Assembly (NCBI RefSeq): GCF_900095825.1
Contig: NZ_LT608315.1
Coordinates: forward strand, 324,318-388,317
Source of the DNA: Acidaminococcus massiliensis
Lineage (GTDB): Bacteria > Bacillota > Negativicutes > Acidaminococcales > Acidaminococcaceae
Length of the DNA stretch: 64,000 nucleotides
Reading direction: 5' to 3'
Part shown: positions 32,922-41,225 of the stretch, one piece after another
How positions within the stretch are numbered: position 1 is the stretch's first letter
Layout: the number at the start of each line of letters is the position of its first letter
Notes under the pieces: generated by a model
The model's database searches: none
The model's input: only the letters and a program-made list of their open reading frames with translations
Told to the model about the DNA's origin: nothing
Made by a program: the position numbers and the translations under genes

Positions 32922-33899
32922 ATGACGCGGGCGGAATGGGTACGGAGCCAGATACGGAGCCCCTGGCACTGGGGGAGTATGCTAGCATTGTGGGGACTGG
33001 GATATTACACGTTGGGCTGGGCAGGCCGGGGGCATATGACCGCCGCCATGGCAGGCTGGGGTCTGTTCCTTTTGGTGGAAACCGCCCCCATGCTGTGGAC
33101 CATGCTGGCCTTTGCGGGAGCCATGCTGTTCCTGTCCCGGATCTTTCCACCGGCGGCCATTATCTTTATCATCATCGGCATCGTGTTCTTCATCCTCCGG
33201 ATCCGCTACGTGATCCAGAACGCCCAGCTGCTGGCCAGCGGCTTCCTGGTGTACCTGGTGTACTATTATCTCTTCGCCGATCACATGCGGCTGGGCGGGA
33301 AACTGGTGGAAGTCTGCTACAGACTGCTGACCCTGGGCCATCTCATCGTCCCCCCCTGGCCCCTCCGGCAGCTGCTGGTCTATCCCACCCTGCTCCTGGC
33401 CGCCGGGCTGCCGGTGCTCCTGGTCCATCTGTTTCTCTGGATGGCCTACCGGAAAGGGTATGAAAGCCGCACCGCTCTTACGGTGCTGTTCGGCCTGCCC
33501 CTGGTGGTGATTTCCTTCCTGCTGCCGTTCCTGAAGATTTTGGGAGCCTTCGACGGAGCCGCCTTCTCCAACACCGGCCACACTGGACACATGGGCGGGG
33601 AGGGATTCCACGGCACGGGAGAGGGCTATGTCCCGGCAGACGGCCACCCGGTCCCGGTCCATCCTGTGAACGGCTATATCCGTTCCACCCCTGGAGGAGG
33701 CACCACCTATGTCCATCCCCATGTGGCCACCAATCCGGACGGGATCCTGGAAAACAACCTGTCCTACCACGGTCCCCATCCCGCACCGGTGTCTGCGGGG
33801 GTTCCCCACACCCCCGCAGGCACCGGCCACACGGTCCACGGACCCAATGTGGATACGGTACCGGGAGTGGGGAAGGAGAAAAAGGAAAAGGAGCTGTGA
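32922..33899 (+). CDS. Polytopic membrane protein with His/Gly/Pro-rich C-terminal tail, function unknown
   Basis: About 325 aa from the ATG at 32922 (AAGGGAG eleven bases upstream); an ATG at 32886 and a TTG at 32859 are alternatives. At least five hydrophobic helices occupy about residues 20-215 (SMLALWGLGYYTLGW, AAIIFIIIGIVFFIL, LLASGFLVYLVYYYLF, LLVYPTLLLAAGLPVLLVHLFL, LTVLFGLPLVVISFLLPFL). The last about 105 residues are low-complexity and rich in His, Gly, Pro (GHTGHMGGEGFHGTGEG, VHPHVATNPDG, SYHGPHPAPV) and end in a charged KEKKEKEL. This could bind metal or be a flexible linker. I do not recognise the family. It is divergent from the polyamine operon. Confidence 0.75.
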   Translation: MTRAEWVRSQIRSPWHWGSMLALWGLGYYTLGWAGRGHMTAAMAGWGLFLLVETAPMLWTMLAFAGAMLFLSRIFPPAAIIFIIIGIVFFILRIRYVIQNAQLLASGFLVYLVYYYLFADHMRLGGKLVEVCYRLLTLGHLIVPPWPLRQLLVYPTLLLAAGLPVLLVHLFLWMAYRKGYESRTALTVLFGLPLVVISFLLPFLKILGAFDGAAFSNTGHTGHMGGEGFHGTGEGYVPADGHPVPVHPVNGYIRSTPGGGTTYVHPHVATNPDGILENNLSYHGPHPAPVSAGVPHTPAGTGHTVHGPNVDTVPGVGKEKKEKEL

Positions 33900-33929
33900 A
33901 AAAATGATTTCTCATTTTTTCACAGCTCC
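33890..33929. terminator. Bidirectional terminator between convergent genes
   Basis: Perfect 18-bp stem GGAGCTGTGAAAAAATGA with its complement and a 4-base loop, A-rich left and T-rich right flanks. It overlaps the stop codon of the membrane protein and ends the hydrolase transcript from the other side. Confidence 0.9.
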
Positions 33930-33934
33930 TTTAT

Positions 33935-35074
33935 TTATTTTTTTAAATGGAGATACTGGCTGAAGAAAGAGGTGATCTTGTCAAAGGGGATCAGTTCGGT
34001 TTTATCGTACAGATCCACATGGCCGGCCCCTTTCACATAATACAGTTCCTTGGGTCCCTTGGCCCGGCGGTAGGCGTCTTCGCTGAATTCTCTGGAGTGG
34101 GCCTGATCACCGGTGATGAACAGCAGGGGACGGGGAGAAATGGTCTCGATATCCTGGAAAGGATAGAAGTTCATGAACTTCACATTGCTGGTGTAGGTGG
34201 GATGGGTGGTGGTGTTCATATCCTGCCCTTTGCCTGCTGCCGCACCCCGGGTGGTCCGGTAGAAATCGTAGAATTCCTGCTGGATGGGATCGGTTTGCTC
34301 ATTCAGGGTATGGGTGGTTCCCCCCAGCAGCTTCCGGGGTTCCCCTTCAAATTCCGCATACCGCTGCCGGGCCGCATCGGCAATATAGGCTTCCCGCTGT
34401 TCCAGGGTCTGGGAATGATGGAGTCCGTCCCGGTTGGCCGCCCCCATGTTGTACATGGAAACGGTGGCGATGGCCTTGATCCGGGGATCGATCTTGGCGG
34501 CGCTGATGATGAAACTGCCGCTGCCGCATACCCCCAAAGCCCCGATGTTGTCCCGGTCCACGAAATCCCGGGTCCCCAGATAATCCACGGCGGCCATGTA
34601 GGCTTCGGAATAAATGTCCGGCAGCACACTGTTCCGGGGCGTCCCTTCACTGGATCCCCAGTAAGGCGTATCCACCGCCAGGGTTACGAAGCCCTGGTCC
34701 GCAATTTTCTGGGCATAGAGAGTACCGCTCTGTTCCTTCACGGCCCCCATGGGATGGCCCACGATCACCGCCGGCAGTTTCTGGCCCTTCTGGTAAGTCT
34801 TGGGGATGTACAGGTTCCCGGCCACCTTCATGTTGAACTGGTTCTTGAAGGTCACCGGCTTCATGGTCACCTTGCTGCTCTTGTAGAAATTGTCCGCCCC
34901 GTGGTCCGCATACCGGGGAGCCGGCATTACTTTGGGCAGAGGAGCGAACCAGGGATCTTTGGACTGATCCGCCACCCGTTCAGAAGCTCCTGCCACGGTG
35001 CTTCCGAAAAGAGTCAGTCCCAGCAGCAGGGCACTGGCCAGGGTACTGATCTTTTTAGGATTTATAGTTTTCAT
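33935..35074 (-). CDS. Exported alpha/beta hydrolase
   Basis: 379 aa with a signal peptide (ALLLGLTLFGSTVAGAS). The hydrolase core contains VIVGHPMGAVKEQ, the nucleophile elbow ALGVCGSGSF (about residues 199-208), VSMYNMG and the catalytic His in VKGAGHVDLYD near the end. The elbow departs from the plain GxSxG form and resembles the CGSGG motif of YcjY-type hydrolases; Ser is likely the nucleophile but the preceding Cys is also in range. Substrate unknown. Its ATG overlaps the flavin reductase stop by four bases, placing it last in an alcohol dehydrogenase/flavin reductase operon. Confidence 0.82.
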   Translation of the reverse strand: MKTINPKKISTLASALLLGLTLFGSTVAGASERVADQSKDPWFAPLPKVMPAPRYADHGADNFYKSSKVTMKPVTFKNQFNMKVAGNLYIPKTYQKGQKLPAVIVGHPMGAVKEQSGTLYAQKIADQGFVTLAVDTPYWGSSEGTPRNSVLPDIYSEAYMAAVDYLGTRDFVDRDNIGALGVCGSGSFIISAAKIDPRIKAIATVSMYNMGAANRDGLHHSQTLEQREAYIADAARQRYAEFEGEPRKLLGGTTHTLNEQTDPIQQEFYDFYRTTRGAAAGKGQDMNTTTHPTYTSNVKFMNFYPFQDIETISPRPLLFITGDQAHSREFSEDAYRRAKGPKELYYVKGAGHVDLYDKTELIPFDKITSFFSQYLHLKK

Positions 35075-35640
35075 GCTTTTTCCCCTTCCTTTCCCAGGTT
35101 CTTGCCCAACTGCCGGCAGTTTCCCAGGATTTTCCCAGTTTCCAGATACTGGTAGGTGGGGAATTCGAACAGTACAGGTTTGAACACCCTGTAATCGATT
35201 TTTCCTTTGGCATCCAGGATGCTGTCTTCCGCCCAGACTTTTTCAATGGTCACAATAAAATTGTCGAAGACCGGATGAGGGTAATTGTCCACCACCCTGC
35301 ATTCAATGACCAACTTGGCCTCTTCCGGCACCGGTGCTCCGGTTACCCCCGGATGCCAGGCCATCAGCCGAGATTTATCCGTGTCATTGCCGGAATGGAG
35401 CCCGGCATAATCTGCTTTTTCCAGGAAATCTGCCGTTACGGACGAAATGGTAAAAATACCGTTTTTTTCAATGCATTGGGCTCCATAATGTTCCTTCATC
35501 ATACTCACCAGCAACCGGTCATGGGCAATGATTCCCACATGGGCCACCATGGTCCAGTCCGCCCGGCCTTCTGTCAGAGAACCAACCAGTACCGCAGGCG
35601 TGGGATACAGCGCCAGGATTTTTCCAAGATCTTGTTTCAT
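35071..35640 (-). CDS. Flavin reductase family (flavoredoxin-like) protein
   Basis: 189 aa FMN-binding split-barrel protein. ALYPTPAVLVGSLTEG at the N-terminus, WTMVAHVGIIAHDRLLVSMMKEHYGAQ and KNGIFTISSV follow the flavin reductase/flavoredoxin pattern. It could reduce FMN or carry electrons for a partner. It follows the alcohol dehydrogenase gene by 43 bases and overlaps the hydrolase. The gene has AAGGAG eight bases before the ATG. Its partner and physiological role are inferred only from the operon. Confidence 0.85.
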   Translation of the reverse strand: MKQDLGKILALYPTPAVLVGSLTEGRADWTMVAHVGIIAHDRLLVSMMKEHYGAQCIEKNGIFTISSVTADFLEKADYAGLHSGNDTDKSRLMAWHPGVTGAPVPEEAKLVIECRVVDNYPHPVFDNFIVTIEKVWAEDSILDAKGKIDYRVFKPVLFEFPTYQYLETGKILGNCRQLGKNLGKEGEKA

Positions 35641-35683
35641 ACAATTTCTCCTTTATCGTCAGGGGATTTCTCCATTTTGGTTT

Positions 35684-36853
35684 TTACAGGCTTTCCCGGA
35701 AGATGGCGGCAATTTCTTCCTGGTCCAGGACTTTGTAGCCCCCTTCCAGGATCAGGGTGCTCCGGACCAGATCCGGGATCATGGCTTCGGTGGCCCCCAG
35801 CTGGGAAGTCTTCATCACAAGACCCAGGCCGTGCATCCAGTCTTCCATGGCCTGGAGTCCAGCTTCCGCCACTTCCCGGTCCGTTTTGCCTTGAGGGTCC
35901 ACATTCCACACATTGACCGCAAACCGTTTGAATTTGCACAGCCCATAGGGCAGGATGTACCGATAATAAGGCAGGGATACGGCAGCCAGGGTCATGCCAT
36001 GGGTGGCATTGGTCAGAGCTCCTACGGACTGGCCCAGCATATGGACCATCCAGTCGGTGGTCTTGCCTTTGGCGATCAGGGTGTTCAATGCCCAGGTGGC
36101 ATCCCACATCAGGTTGCTCCGGGCTTCATAGTTCTGAGGATCCTGGCTGGCGATCCGGCTGGCATGGATCACCGAACGCATCAGGCCTTCCGCCAAGTAA
36201 TCACTGGTATTGTCATCGTTCCCGGAAAAATACTGTTCGCAGATGTGGTTGAAAATGTCGTAGATACCGGCCACCATCTGGTACCGGGGCAGGGTCAGAG
36301 TGTAGGTGGGATCCAGCACGGAGAACCGGGGCATCACTTCTTCACTGGCAAACACATGGCCGATCTTCAGTTTCTGTTCCGGGTTGGTGATCACAGACCC
36401 GGCATTCATTTCGGATCCGGTCCCCACCATGGTGAGCACGCAGCCCACGGGAACAATGGGGCAGGAAGGTTCTTCGAACTTCACAAAGTATTTTTCCCAG
36501 GGATCTTCCTCACAATGGATGGATACGGCCAGAGCCTTGGCATAGTCGCAGCAGGAACCGCCTCCCACGGCCAGGATGAAGTCCGCCTTGTGCTGCCGGG
36601 CCAGGGCGATGCCTTCCCGGAGCTTGTCCACCGTCGGGTTGGGCATGACCCCGGAAATCTCCACCACCTGCTTGCCTGTTTCCGCCAGCACCCGGACCAC
36701 CTGGTCATAGATGCTGTTCCGTTTGATGGAACCCCCGCCGTATACCAGCATCACCCGGCTGCCGTATTTGTCCAGCTCCGTCCGGATGTTTTCCAGGGCC
36801 CCTTTGCCGAAGAACAGTTTGGTGGGATTGCAGTATGTAAAATTTCCTAACAT
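35684..36853 (-). CDS. Iron-containing alcohol dehydrogenase (YqhD/butanol dehydrogenase type)
   Basis: 389 aa. VYGGGSIKRNSIYDQ and AVGGGSCCDYAKALA are the NAD(P) loops; GTGSEMNAGSVIT is the nucleotide and substrate region. Metal ligands appear as D and H in the middle (YDIFNHICEQYF), TDWMVHMLGQ and NATHGMTLA (His). The EHE of YqhD is replaced by GQS, so metal coordination near that His differs slightly. It reduces aldehydes to alcohols. A LysR gene is divergent, with a LysR-type palindrome overlapping the promoter, a layout like yqhC-yqhD, so induction by aldehydes or a related signal is likely. Confidence 0.9.
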   Translation of the reverse strand: MLGNFTYCNPTKLFFGKGALENIRTELDKYGSRVMLVYGGGSIKRNSIYDQVVRVLAETGKQVVEISGVMPNPTVDKLREGIALARQHKADFILAVGGGSCCDYAKALAVSIHCEEDPWEKYFVKFEEPSCPIVPVGCVLTMVGTGSEMNAGSVITNPEQKLKIGHVFASEEVMPRFSVLDPTYTLTLPRYQMVAGIYDIFNHICEQYFSGNDDNTSDYLAEGLMRSVIHASRIASQDPQNYEARSNLMWDATWALNTLIAKGKTTDWMVHMLGQSVGALTNATHGMTLAAVSLPYYRYILPYGLCKFKRFAVNVWNVDPQGKTDREVAEAGLQAMEDWMHGLGLVMKTSQLGATEAMIPDLVRSTLILEGGYKVLDQEEIAAIFRESL

Positions 36854-36899
36854 GGTTTTCTCCTTTTCTCTTCCAGATCATGTGGTTTGTTTCTGATGG

Positions 36900-36933
36900 T
36901 TCTGAGTATAACAGAAAATAGAATTCATGTGAA
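36900..36933 (-). promoter_or_regulatory. Promoter and LysR-type operator of the alcohol dehydrogenase operon
   Basis: Minus-strand TTCACA (36933-36928), 17-base spacer, TATACT (36910-36905). The palindrome TTCTG-N7-CAGAA (36900-36916) overlaps the -10, as expected for a LysR site. Confidence 0.65.
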
Positions 36934-37000
36934 ATAGTTAGTTTTTATCATTTATAATACACTTTTTGCATGATATAATAAATACAAAGGAGGGATCCTG

Positions 37001-37882
37001 ATGGACAGTGAAACCCTGAAAAACTTCTTAGTGGTGGCCCGGGAAGGGAACATTACCCGGGCTGCCCAGTTCATCCATATTACCCAGCCCACTTTATCCC
37101 GGCAGATGCAGAATCTGGAACAGGAACTAGGCCGTCCCCTGCTGATCCGGGGAAAGCGGCATCTGAGCCTGACCCCGGAAGGCCAGCTGTTCCGGAAACG
37201 GGCGGAAGAGATCCTGGAGCTGTTCCAGAAGACCCGTTCGGAAATCCACACCTCTTCTGAGATTGCCGGGGACATTTACATGGGTGCCGGAGAAACCGAC
37301 GTAATCCGGCAGATATCCCAGGTGGCCAGCCAGTTTGCCCAGCTCCATCCCCAGCTCCGGTTCCATATCCGCAGCGGAGACGGAGAAGCAGTACGGGAAA
37401 TGCTGGAAAAGGGCCTGGTGGATTTTGGTCTGATCTACGGGCCTTCGGATCCGGGAAAATACAAGGTGGTTCCCCTGACCCCAGTGGACCGTTGGGGATT
37501 CCTTCTGCCCCGTACCCATCCCCTGGCCCTGTACCCGGAACTGACCCCGGAACAGGTCCATGACCAGCCTCTGATCCTGTCCCGGCAGGCCATGCTTACC
37601 GGGATCCCCCAGGAATGGCTGGGCCGGGACCTGGACCATCTGCATATTGCAGGCACCTACACCCTCTTGACCAACGGGGCCAAAATGGTGGCCGGGGGGC
37701 TGGGGCTGGCCATGGGGCTGGACGGGCTCATCAACACCAGCGGCAGTCCCCTTTGCTTCCGGCCCTGCAGCCCTCCCCTTCTGGATACCATGAGCCTGAT
37801 CTGGAAACGGGGCCAGCTGTTCACCCCGGCCGTCCAGGGGTTCCTGGATCTGCTGCTGCAGAATTTTGGGAAGACGGAATAA
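37001..37882 (+). CDS. LysR-family transcriptional regulator, divergent from the alcohol dehydrogenase
   Basis: 293 aa. HTH segment EGNITRAAQFIHITQPTLSRQM (about residues 15-36), effector domain following. AAAGGAGG precedes the ATG. Being transcribed away from the alcohol dehydrogenase operon over 147 bases, it most likely controls it and itself. A TATAAT at 36974-36979 with a poor -35 is its likely promoter. A perfect 21-bp terminator follows. Confidence 0.9.
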   Translation: MDSETLKNFLVVAREGNITRAAQFIHITQPTLSRQMQNLEQELGRPLLIRGKRHLSLTPEGQLFRKRAEEILELFQKTRSEIHTSSEIAGDIYMGAGETDVIRQISQVASQFAQLHPQLRFHIRSGDGEAVREMLEKGLVDFGLIYGPSDPGKYKVVPLTPVDRWGFLLPRTHPLALYPELTPEQVHDQPLILSRQAMLTGIPQEWLGRDLDHLHIAGTYTLLTNGAKMVAGGLGLAMGLDGLINTSGSPLCFRPCSPPLLDTMSLIWKRGQLFTPAVQGFLDLLLQNFGKTE

Positions 37883-37891
37883 AAAAGGCTG

Positions 37892-37936
37892 TTGAGAAAA
37901 ATCGGGAGTGCCTGAGGCACTCCCGATTTTTCTCAA
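37892..37936. terminator. Bidirectional terminator with 21-bp stem
   Basis: Perfect stem TTGAGAAAAATCGGGAGTGC and its complement with a 3-base loop. It overlaps the stop of the hydrogenase-like gene on the other strand. Confidence 0.9.
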
Positions 37937-39189
37937 TCAAACTTCCGGTCATACAGATCGCTGTTGGCCAGGAACTCTTCCACTGTGGCAAAGCCCAACT
38001 TTTTCAGCAATTCGATCACGTAAGGATTTTCCGCTGGAGTCTTGTATTGGGCCTCATCGCTGTAGGCCTGTACGTTTTTCTTGCCTTCCTCCCGGTTCAC
38101 CAAAGCCTTGGGACCGCCTACGCAGCCGCCCTTGCAGCCCATGCCTTCGAAGAAGTTCCCTTCATGGTTCCCCTTCAGGATGTTGTCGATCATGGCCCGG
38201 CATTCAGGCACGCTGTCCGCCCGGCGGATCTTCATCTCGATCTTCCGGTGGGGATTCAGCTTCTTCACCGTAGCATCCACAGCCGCCGCCACCCCGCCGG
38301 CGTAGGCGTAGCAGATCCCCGCCTTGGAGGCGTGGGGCACATTGTCCTCTTCCAGGGAGGCCAGATCCAAGTTGGTGGTGGAGAACAGGTCCCGGAGCTC
38401 TTCATAGGTGAGCACGTAGTCAATGGCTCCCTTCAGATCCGGTTCCTTGATTTCCGCTTTTTTGGCCATACAGGGCCCGATGAATACAGTCTTGGCTTCG
38501 GGATGGAGCACCTTCACCGTCCGGCCCCCCGCAATCATGGGAGAAACGGAACCAGGCACATTGGGCATCAGCTGGTGGTACAGCCGGCGGATCATGGCGA
38601 TCCACATAGGGCAGCAGCAGCTGGTCAGCTGGAAGTCTCCTTCCTTGTTGACGTTCTTGTCAAATTCCAAAGCTTCCTTCAAGGTCAGGATATCGGCGAA
38701 CACCGCCACTTCCAGCATCCCGGAAAAACCCAGCAGCTTCAGGGCCGTCCGCAGCTTGCCGGCGGTGACTTCCGGACCGAACTGGCCGGAGAAGGCAGGA
38801 GCCACCAGGGCATAAATGGGGGTATCCCCCTTCTTCAGTTCTTCCACCACGGGAATGATATCCTTCTTGGTCTTCAGGGATTCCAGTTTGCAGGCATCCA
38901 CACAGGCCTGGCAGCCCACGCATTTGTCCGGATCGATCTGGACCCCATCGACACTGGGATGCATGGCGTCCCACTGGCAGACCTTCACGCAGTCCGCCTG
39001 CTTGTCTTCCGAACAAGTACAGGGCTTCACCCGCCACACCAGGCTGGTTTCTTCCGGATGGGCCAGACATTCGATCATCTTGGGATCGGCGTTGTCGATG
39101 TCTTCCACATTCTTCCCTTCCGCCGCCCGTTTCAGCATCTTGTGATACAGTTCATCCAAAGTCAGGTTTTTCGCTTTGCTGTCTTCCAT
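37933..39189 (-). CDS. [FeFe]-hydrogenase-like protein with variant H-cluster motif (monomeric, 2x4Fe-4S)
   Basis: 418 aa from the ATG at 39189 (GGGGAG upstream). N-terminal cysteine clusters (PCTCSEDKQADCVKVC and CVGCQACVDACK, about residues 55-125) bind Fe-S centres. The H-domain has L1 TSCCCPMW (about 188-195) where catalytic enzymes have TSCCPGW, L2 IGPCMAKKAE, and L3 GMGCKGGCVGG. All four H-cluster cysteines appear present, so a cofactor is plausible. The altered L1 suggests a non-prototypical class (group B or sensory-like). No NAD-linked or ferredoxin partner adjoins. It may evolve H2 from ferredoxin or sense H2. Confidence 0.85.
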   Translation of the reverse strand: MEDSKAKNLTLDELYHKMLKRAAEGKNVEDIDNADPKMIECLAHPEETSLVWRVKPCTCSEDKQADCVKVCQWDAMHPSVDGVQIDPDKCVGCQACVDACKLESLKTKKDIIPVVEELKKGDTPIYALVAPAFSGQFGPEVTAGKLRTALKLLGFSGMLEVAVFADILTLKEALEFDKNVNKEGDFQLTSCCCPMWIAMIRRLYHQLMPNVPGSVSPMIAGGRTVKVLHPEAKTVFIGPCMAKKAEIKEPDLKGAIDYVLTYEELRDLFSTTNLDLASLEEDNVPHASKAGICYAYAGGVAAAVDATVKKLNPHRKIEMKIRRADSVPECRAMIDNILKGNHEGNFFEGMGCKGGCVGGPKALVNREEGKKNVQAYSDEAQYKTPAENPYVIELLKKLGFATVEEFLANSDLYDRKFD

Positions 39190-39208
39190 TTTTTCTCCCC
39201 TCGTCAAT

Positions 39209-39232
39209 GGAGATTGCTGCATGGCAGCAATC
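39209..39232. terminator. GCTGC-type hairpin beside the hydrogenase start
   Basis: GATTGCTGC/GCAGCAATC stem with an ATG loop, about 25 bases upstream of the hydrogenase ATG and next to a composite element. Termination function doubtful; listed because the same hairpin type borders other elements. Confidence 0.4.
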
Positions 39233-39235
39233 CCA

Positions 39236-39426
39236 AGCCGGAAGTCTGGAGTCCAAAGTCTGGAGCCTCCGGATAGGACCTGTCTCAACAGCCAGGTCCT
39301 TTTGATGATGCAGAACCAGGACCGAAATCATCATGAGATTCCCTTTCGATTAATGGTTTTACACATTCAAAAAATTTGCCTGCAAATTTATCATTCGGCT
39401 TCTGACTTCTGACTTCTGACTTCTTT
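39236..39426. repeat. Composite heptamer-armed intergenic element, copy B
   Basis: About 190 bp. Left arm 39236-39267 (AGTCTGG and AGTCCAA units), central hairpin AGGACCTG/CAGGTCCT (39275-39300) followed by TTTTGATGATG, stem AAATTTGC/GCAAATTT (39372-39389), right arm 39399-39426 with three identical CTTCTGA units and a decayed one. It shares with copy A the block from TTTACACATTC through the AAATTTGC stem. The whole gap between the hydrogenase and the ABC-F gene consists of it. Confidence 0.7.
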
Positions 39427-39431
39427 ACTCC

Positions 39432-40988
39432 TTACACAATCTTCGTGGACCATCCCTCGATGTTCCACACCTGGTCCACCCAGTCTTCGTAGAATTCCGG
39501 TTCGTGGGATACCAGGAGCAGGGTCCCCTTGTATTCCCGGAGGGCCCGCTGGAGCTCTTCCTTGGCCTCCACATCCAGGTGGTTGGTGGGTTCGTCCAAG
39601 ACCAGCAGATTGGCCGGTCGCTGCATGATCTTGCACAGCCGCACCTTGGCCGCTTCGCCTCCGGAAAGGGCCGTCATCTTGGTGGTGATGTGGTCGTTGG
39701 TGAGACCGCAGGCGGCCAGGGCCCCCCGGACTTCCGAATTGGTCATCCCCGGGTATTCCTGCCACAGTTCCTCCAAGGCGGTGTTCTGGTTCCCTTTGGC
39801 ACTTTCCTGTTCGAAATACCCTACGGACACGAAATCTCCCTGTTCCACACTGCCTGCCACCGGAGGGATCATCCCCAAAAGGGTCTTCAGCAGGGTGGAT
39901 TTCCCCAGGCCGTTGGTACCCCGGATGGCGATTTTCTGGCCCCGTTCCAGCTTCAGGTCCACCTGTTTGGTCAGGGGCACATCATACCCCAGCACCAGGT
40001 TGCTGGCGGTAAGCACGAACCGGGATGGGGTCCGGTCTTCCAGGAACCGGAAATGGGGTTTGGGCTTTTCCGCCCGTTTGGTAAGGATCTCCATTTTGTC
40101 CAGTTTCTTCTGCCGGCTGTTGGCCATGCCCCGGGTGGCCACCCGGGCCTTGTTCCGGGCGATGAAGTCCTGTTCCTTTTTGATCTCCGCCTGCTGCCGT
40201 TCGTAGGCTGCCTCTTCCTGGCGCCGCTTCAGGGCTGCCATCTCCTCGAACTTCTCGTAGTTCCCGGTATACCGGTCCAGCTTCAGGTTGTCCACATGCC
40301 AGATGATGTTGGTCACGGCATTGAGGAAGGGTACATCGTGGGAAATCAGGATGAAGGCGTTTTCGTACTCCTGGAGGTACCGGGTAAGCCACTGGATGTG
40401 CTCCGCATCCAGGTAGTTGGTGGGTTCGTCCAGCAGCAGGATATCGGGATTTTCCAGCAGCAGCTTGGTGAGCAGCACCTTGGTCCGCTGGCCCCCGGAC
40501 AGTTCGTCCACCTTGTGTTCCAGTCCGATGTCCCGGAGTCCCAGGCCTCCGGCCACTTCTTCGATCTTGGCATCCAGGTTGTAGTAGTCCGCCGCTTCCA
40601 GCCGTTCCTGGATCTCCCCCACTTCCTCCATGAGCCGTTCCATCTCTTCCGGGGAAGCGCTTTCCATTTTGTCATAGTCCGCCAGCATTTCCTGTTCCTG
40701 TTCCACCAGGTCCTGGAAGGCGGTGCGGAGGGTTTCCCGGATGGTCTTCCCGGGCTCCAGGGCGGAATGCTGGTCCAGGTAGCCCACTTTGGTCCGCCGG
40801 GCCCAGGTCACCTTCCCCTCATCGGGGGTCAGTTTCCCGGTGATGATGGACATAAAGGTGGATTTCCCTTCCCCGTTGGCCCCCACCAGGGCCACATGTT
40901 CCCCCTTTTCCAGGCGGAAAGAAACATCGTCGAAAATCTCCCGTCCCCCATAACTGTGGGAAAGATGGGCAACATCCAAAACACTCAT
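39432..40988 (-). CDS. ABC-F family ribosome-associated ATPase
   Basis: 518 aa from the ATG at 40988 (AGGAG upstream). Two ABC cassettes in one chain without membrane segments: Walker A GANGEGKST and GTNGLGKST, signatures LSGGQRTKV and LSGGEAAKV, joined by a charged linker (ERQQAEIKKEQDFIARNKARV; about 245-275). The architecture matches ABC-F translation factors of the YkpA/YbiT group, which act at the ribosomal E site; resistance members exist but none of their features can be asserted here. The 5' leader carries a heptamer array that can fold into a 9-bp hairpin (41010-41034). Confidence 0.9.
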   Translation of the reverse strand: MSVLDVAHLSHSYGGREIFDDVSFRLEKGEHVALVGANGEGKSTFMSIITGKLTPDEGKVTWARRTKVGYLDQHSALEPGKTIRETLRTAFQDLVEQEQEMLADYDKMESASPEEMERLMEEVGEIQERLEAADYYNLDAKIEEVAGGLGLRDIGLEHKVDELSGGQRTKVLLTKLLLENPDILLLDEPTNYLDAEHIQWLTRYLQEYENAFILISHDVPFLNAVTNIIWHVDNLKLDRYTGNYEKFEEMAALKRRQEEAAYERQQAEIKKEQDFIARNKARVATRGMANSRQKKLDKMEILTKRAEKPKPHFRFLEDRTPSRFVLTASNLVLGYDVPLTKQVDLKLERGQKIAIRGTNGLGKSTLLKTLLGMIPPVAGSVEQGDFVSVGYFEQESAKGNQNTALEELWQEYPGMTNSEVRGALAACGLTNDHITTKMTALSGGEAAKVRLCKIMQRPANLLVLDEPTNHLDVEAKEELQRALREYKGTLLLVSHEPEFYEDWVDQVWNIEGWSTKIV

Positions 40989-41009
40989 GCAAGAACTCCT
41001 TTTGCTTGG

Positions 41010-41034
41010 GTCTCGAGACTCAAGGCTCAAGACC
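41010..41034. repeat. Heptanucleotide-period array, locus in the ABC-F leader
   Basis: Units GTCTCGA, GACTCAA, GGCTCAA, then GACC. The array is self-complementary enough (GGTCTTGAG with CTCGAGACC on the minus strand) to form a 9-bp hairpin in the ABC-F 5' untranslated region. Confidence 0.55.
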
Positions 41035-41068
41035 GGATTGCCTCTGACAATCCTTCTATAATCGGTTA

Positions 41069-41098
41069 AGTATACCATAAAATCCTCTTCCCGTTCAA
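41069..41098 (-). promoter_or_regulatory. Promoter of the ABC-F gene
   Basis: TTGAAC (41098-41093), 18-base spacer, TATACT (41074-41069) on the minus strand, with TGG directly before the -10 (extended -10). The transcript starts near 41062, giving a 70-base leader that includes the heptamer array. Confidence 0.7.
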
Positions 41099-41143
41099 TG
41101 ATTCCAATCGTTGCAGGAACAACAGACATCTGTACAGACTATC

Positions 41144-41190
41144 TGTTATAATATCCCTGATAGGGGTCTGCCGCACGGGCGGCGGACCCA
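41144..41190 (+). promoter_or_regulatory. asrABC promoter (extended -10) and 5' leader hairpin
   Basis: TGTTATAAT at 41144-41152 is an extended -10 without a good -35. Just after the predicted start, GGGTCTGCCGC pairs with GCGGCGGACCC (about 41164-41190). The hairpin lacks a T tract, so it is more likely an mRNA-stabilising or regulatory structure than a terminator. Confidence 0.5.
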
Positions 41191-41225
41191 TGACCCTTAT
41201 AACTGCGCTGCAAGAGGAGAAAAAC

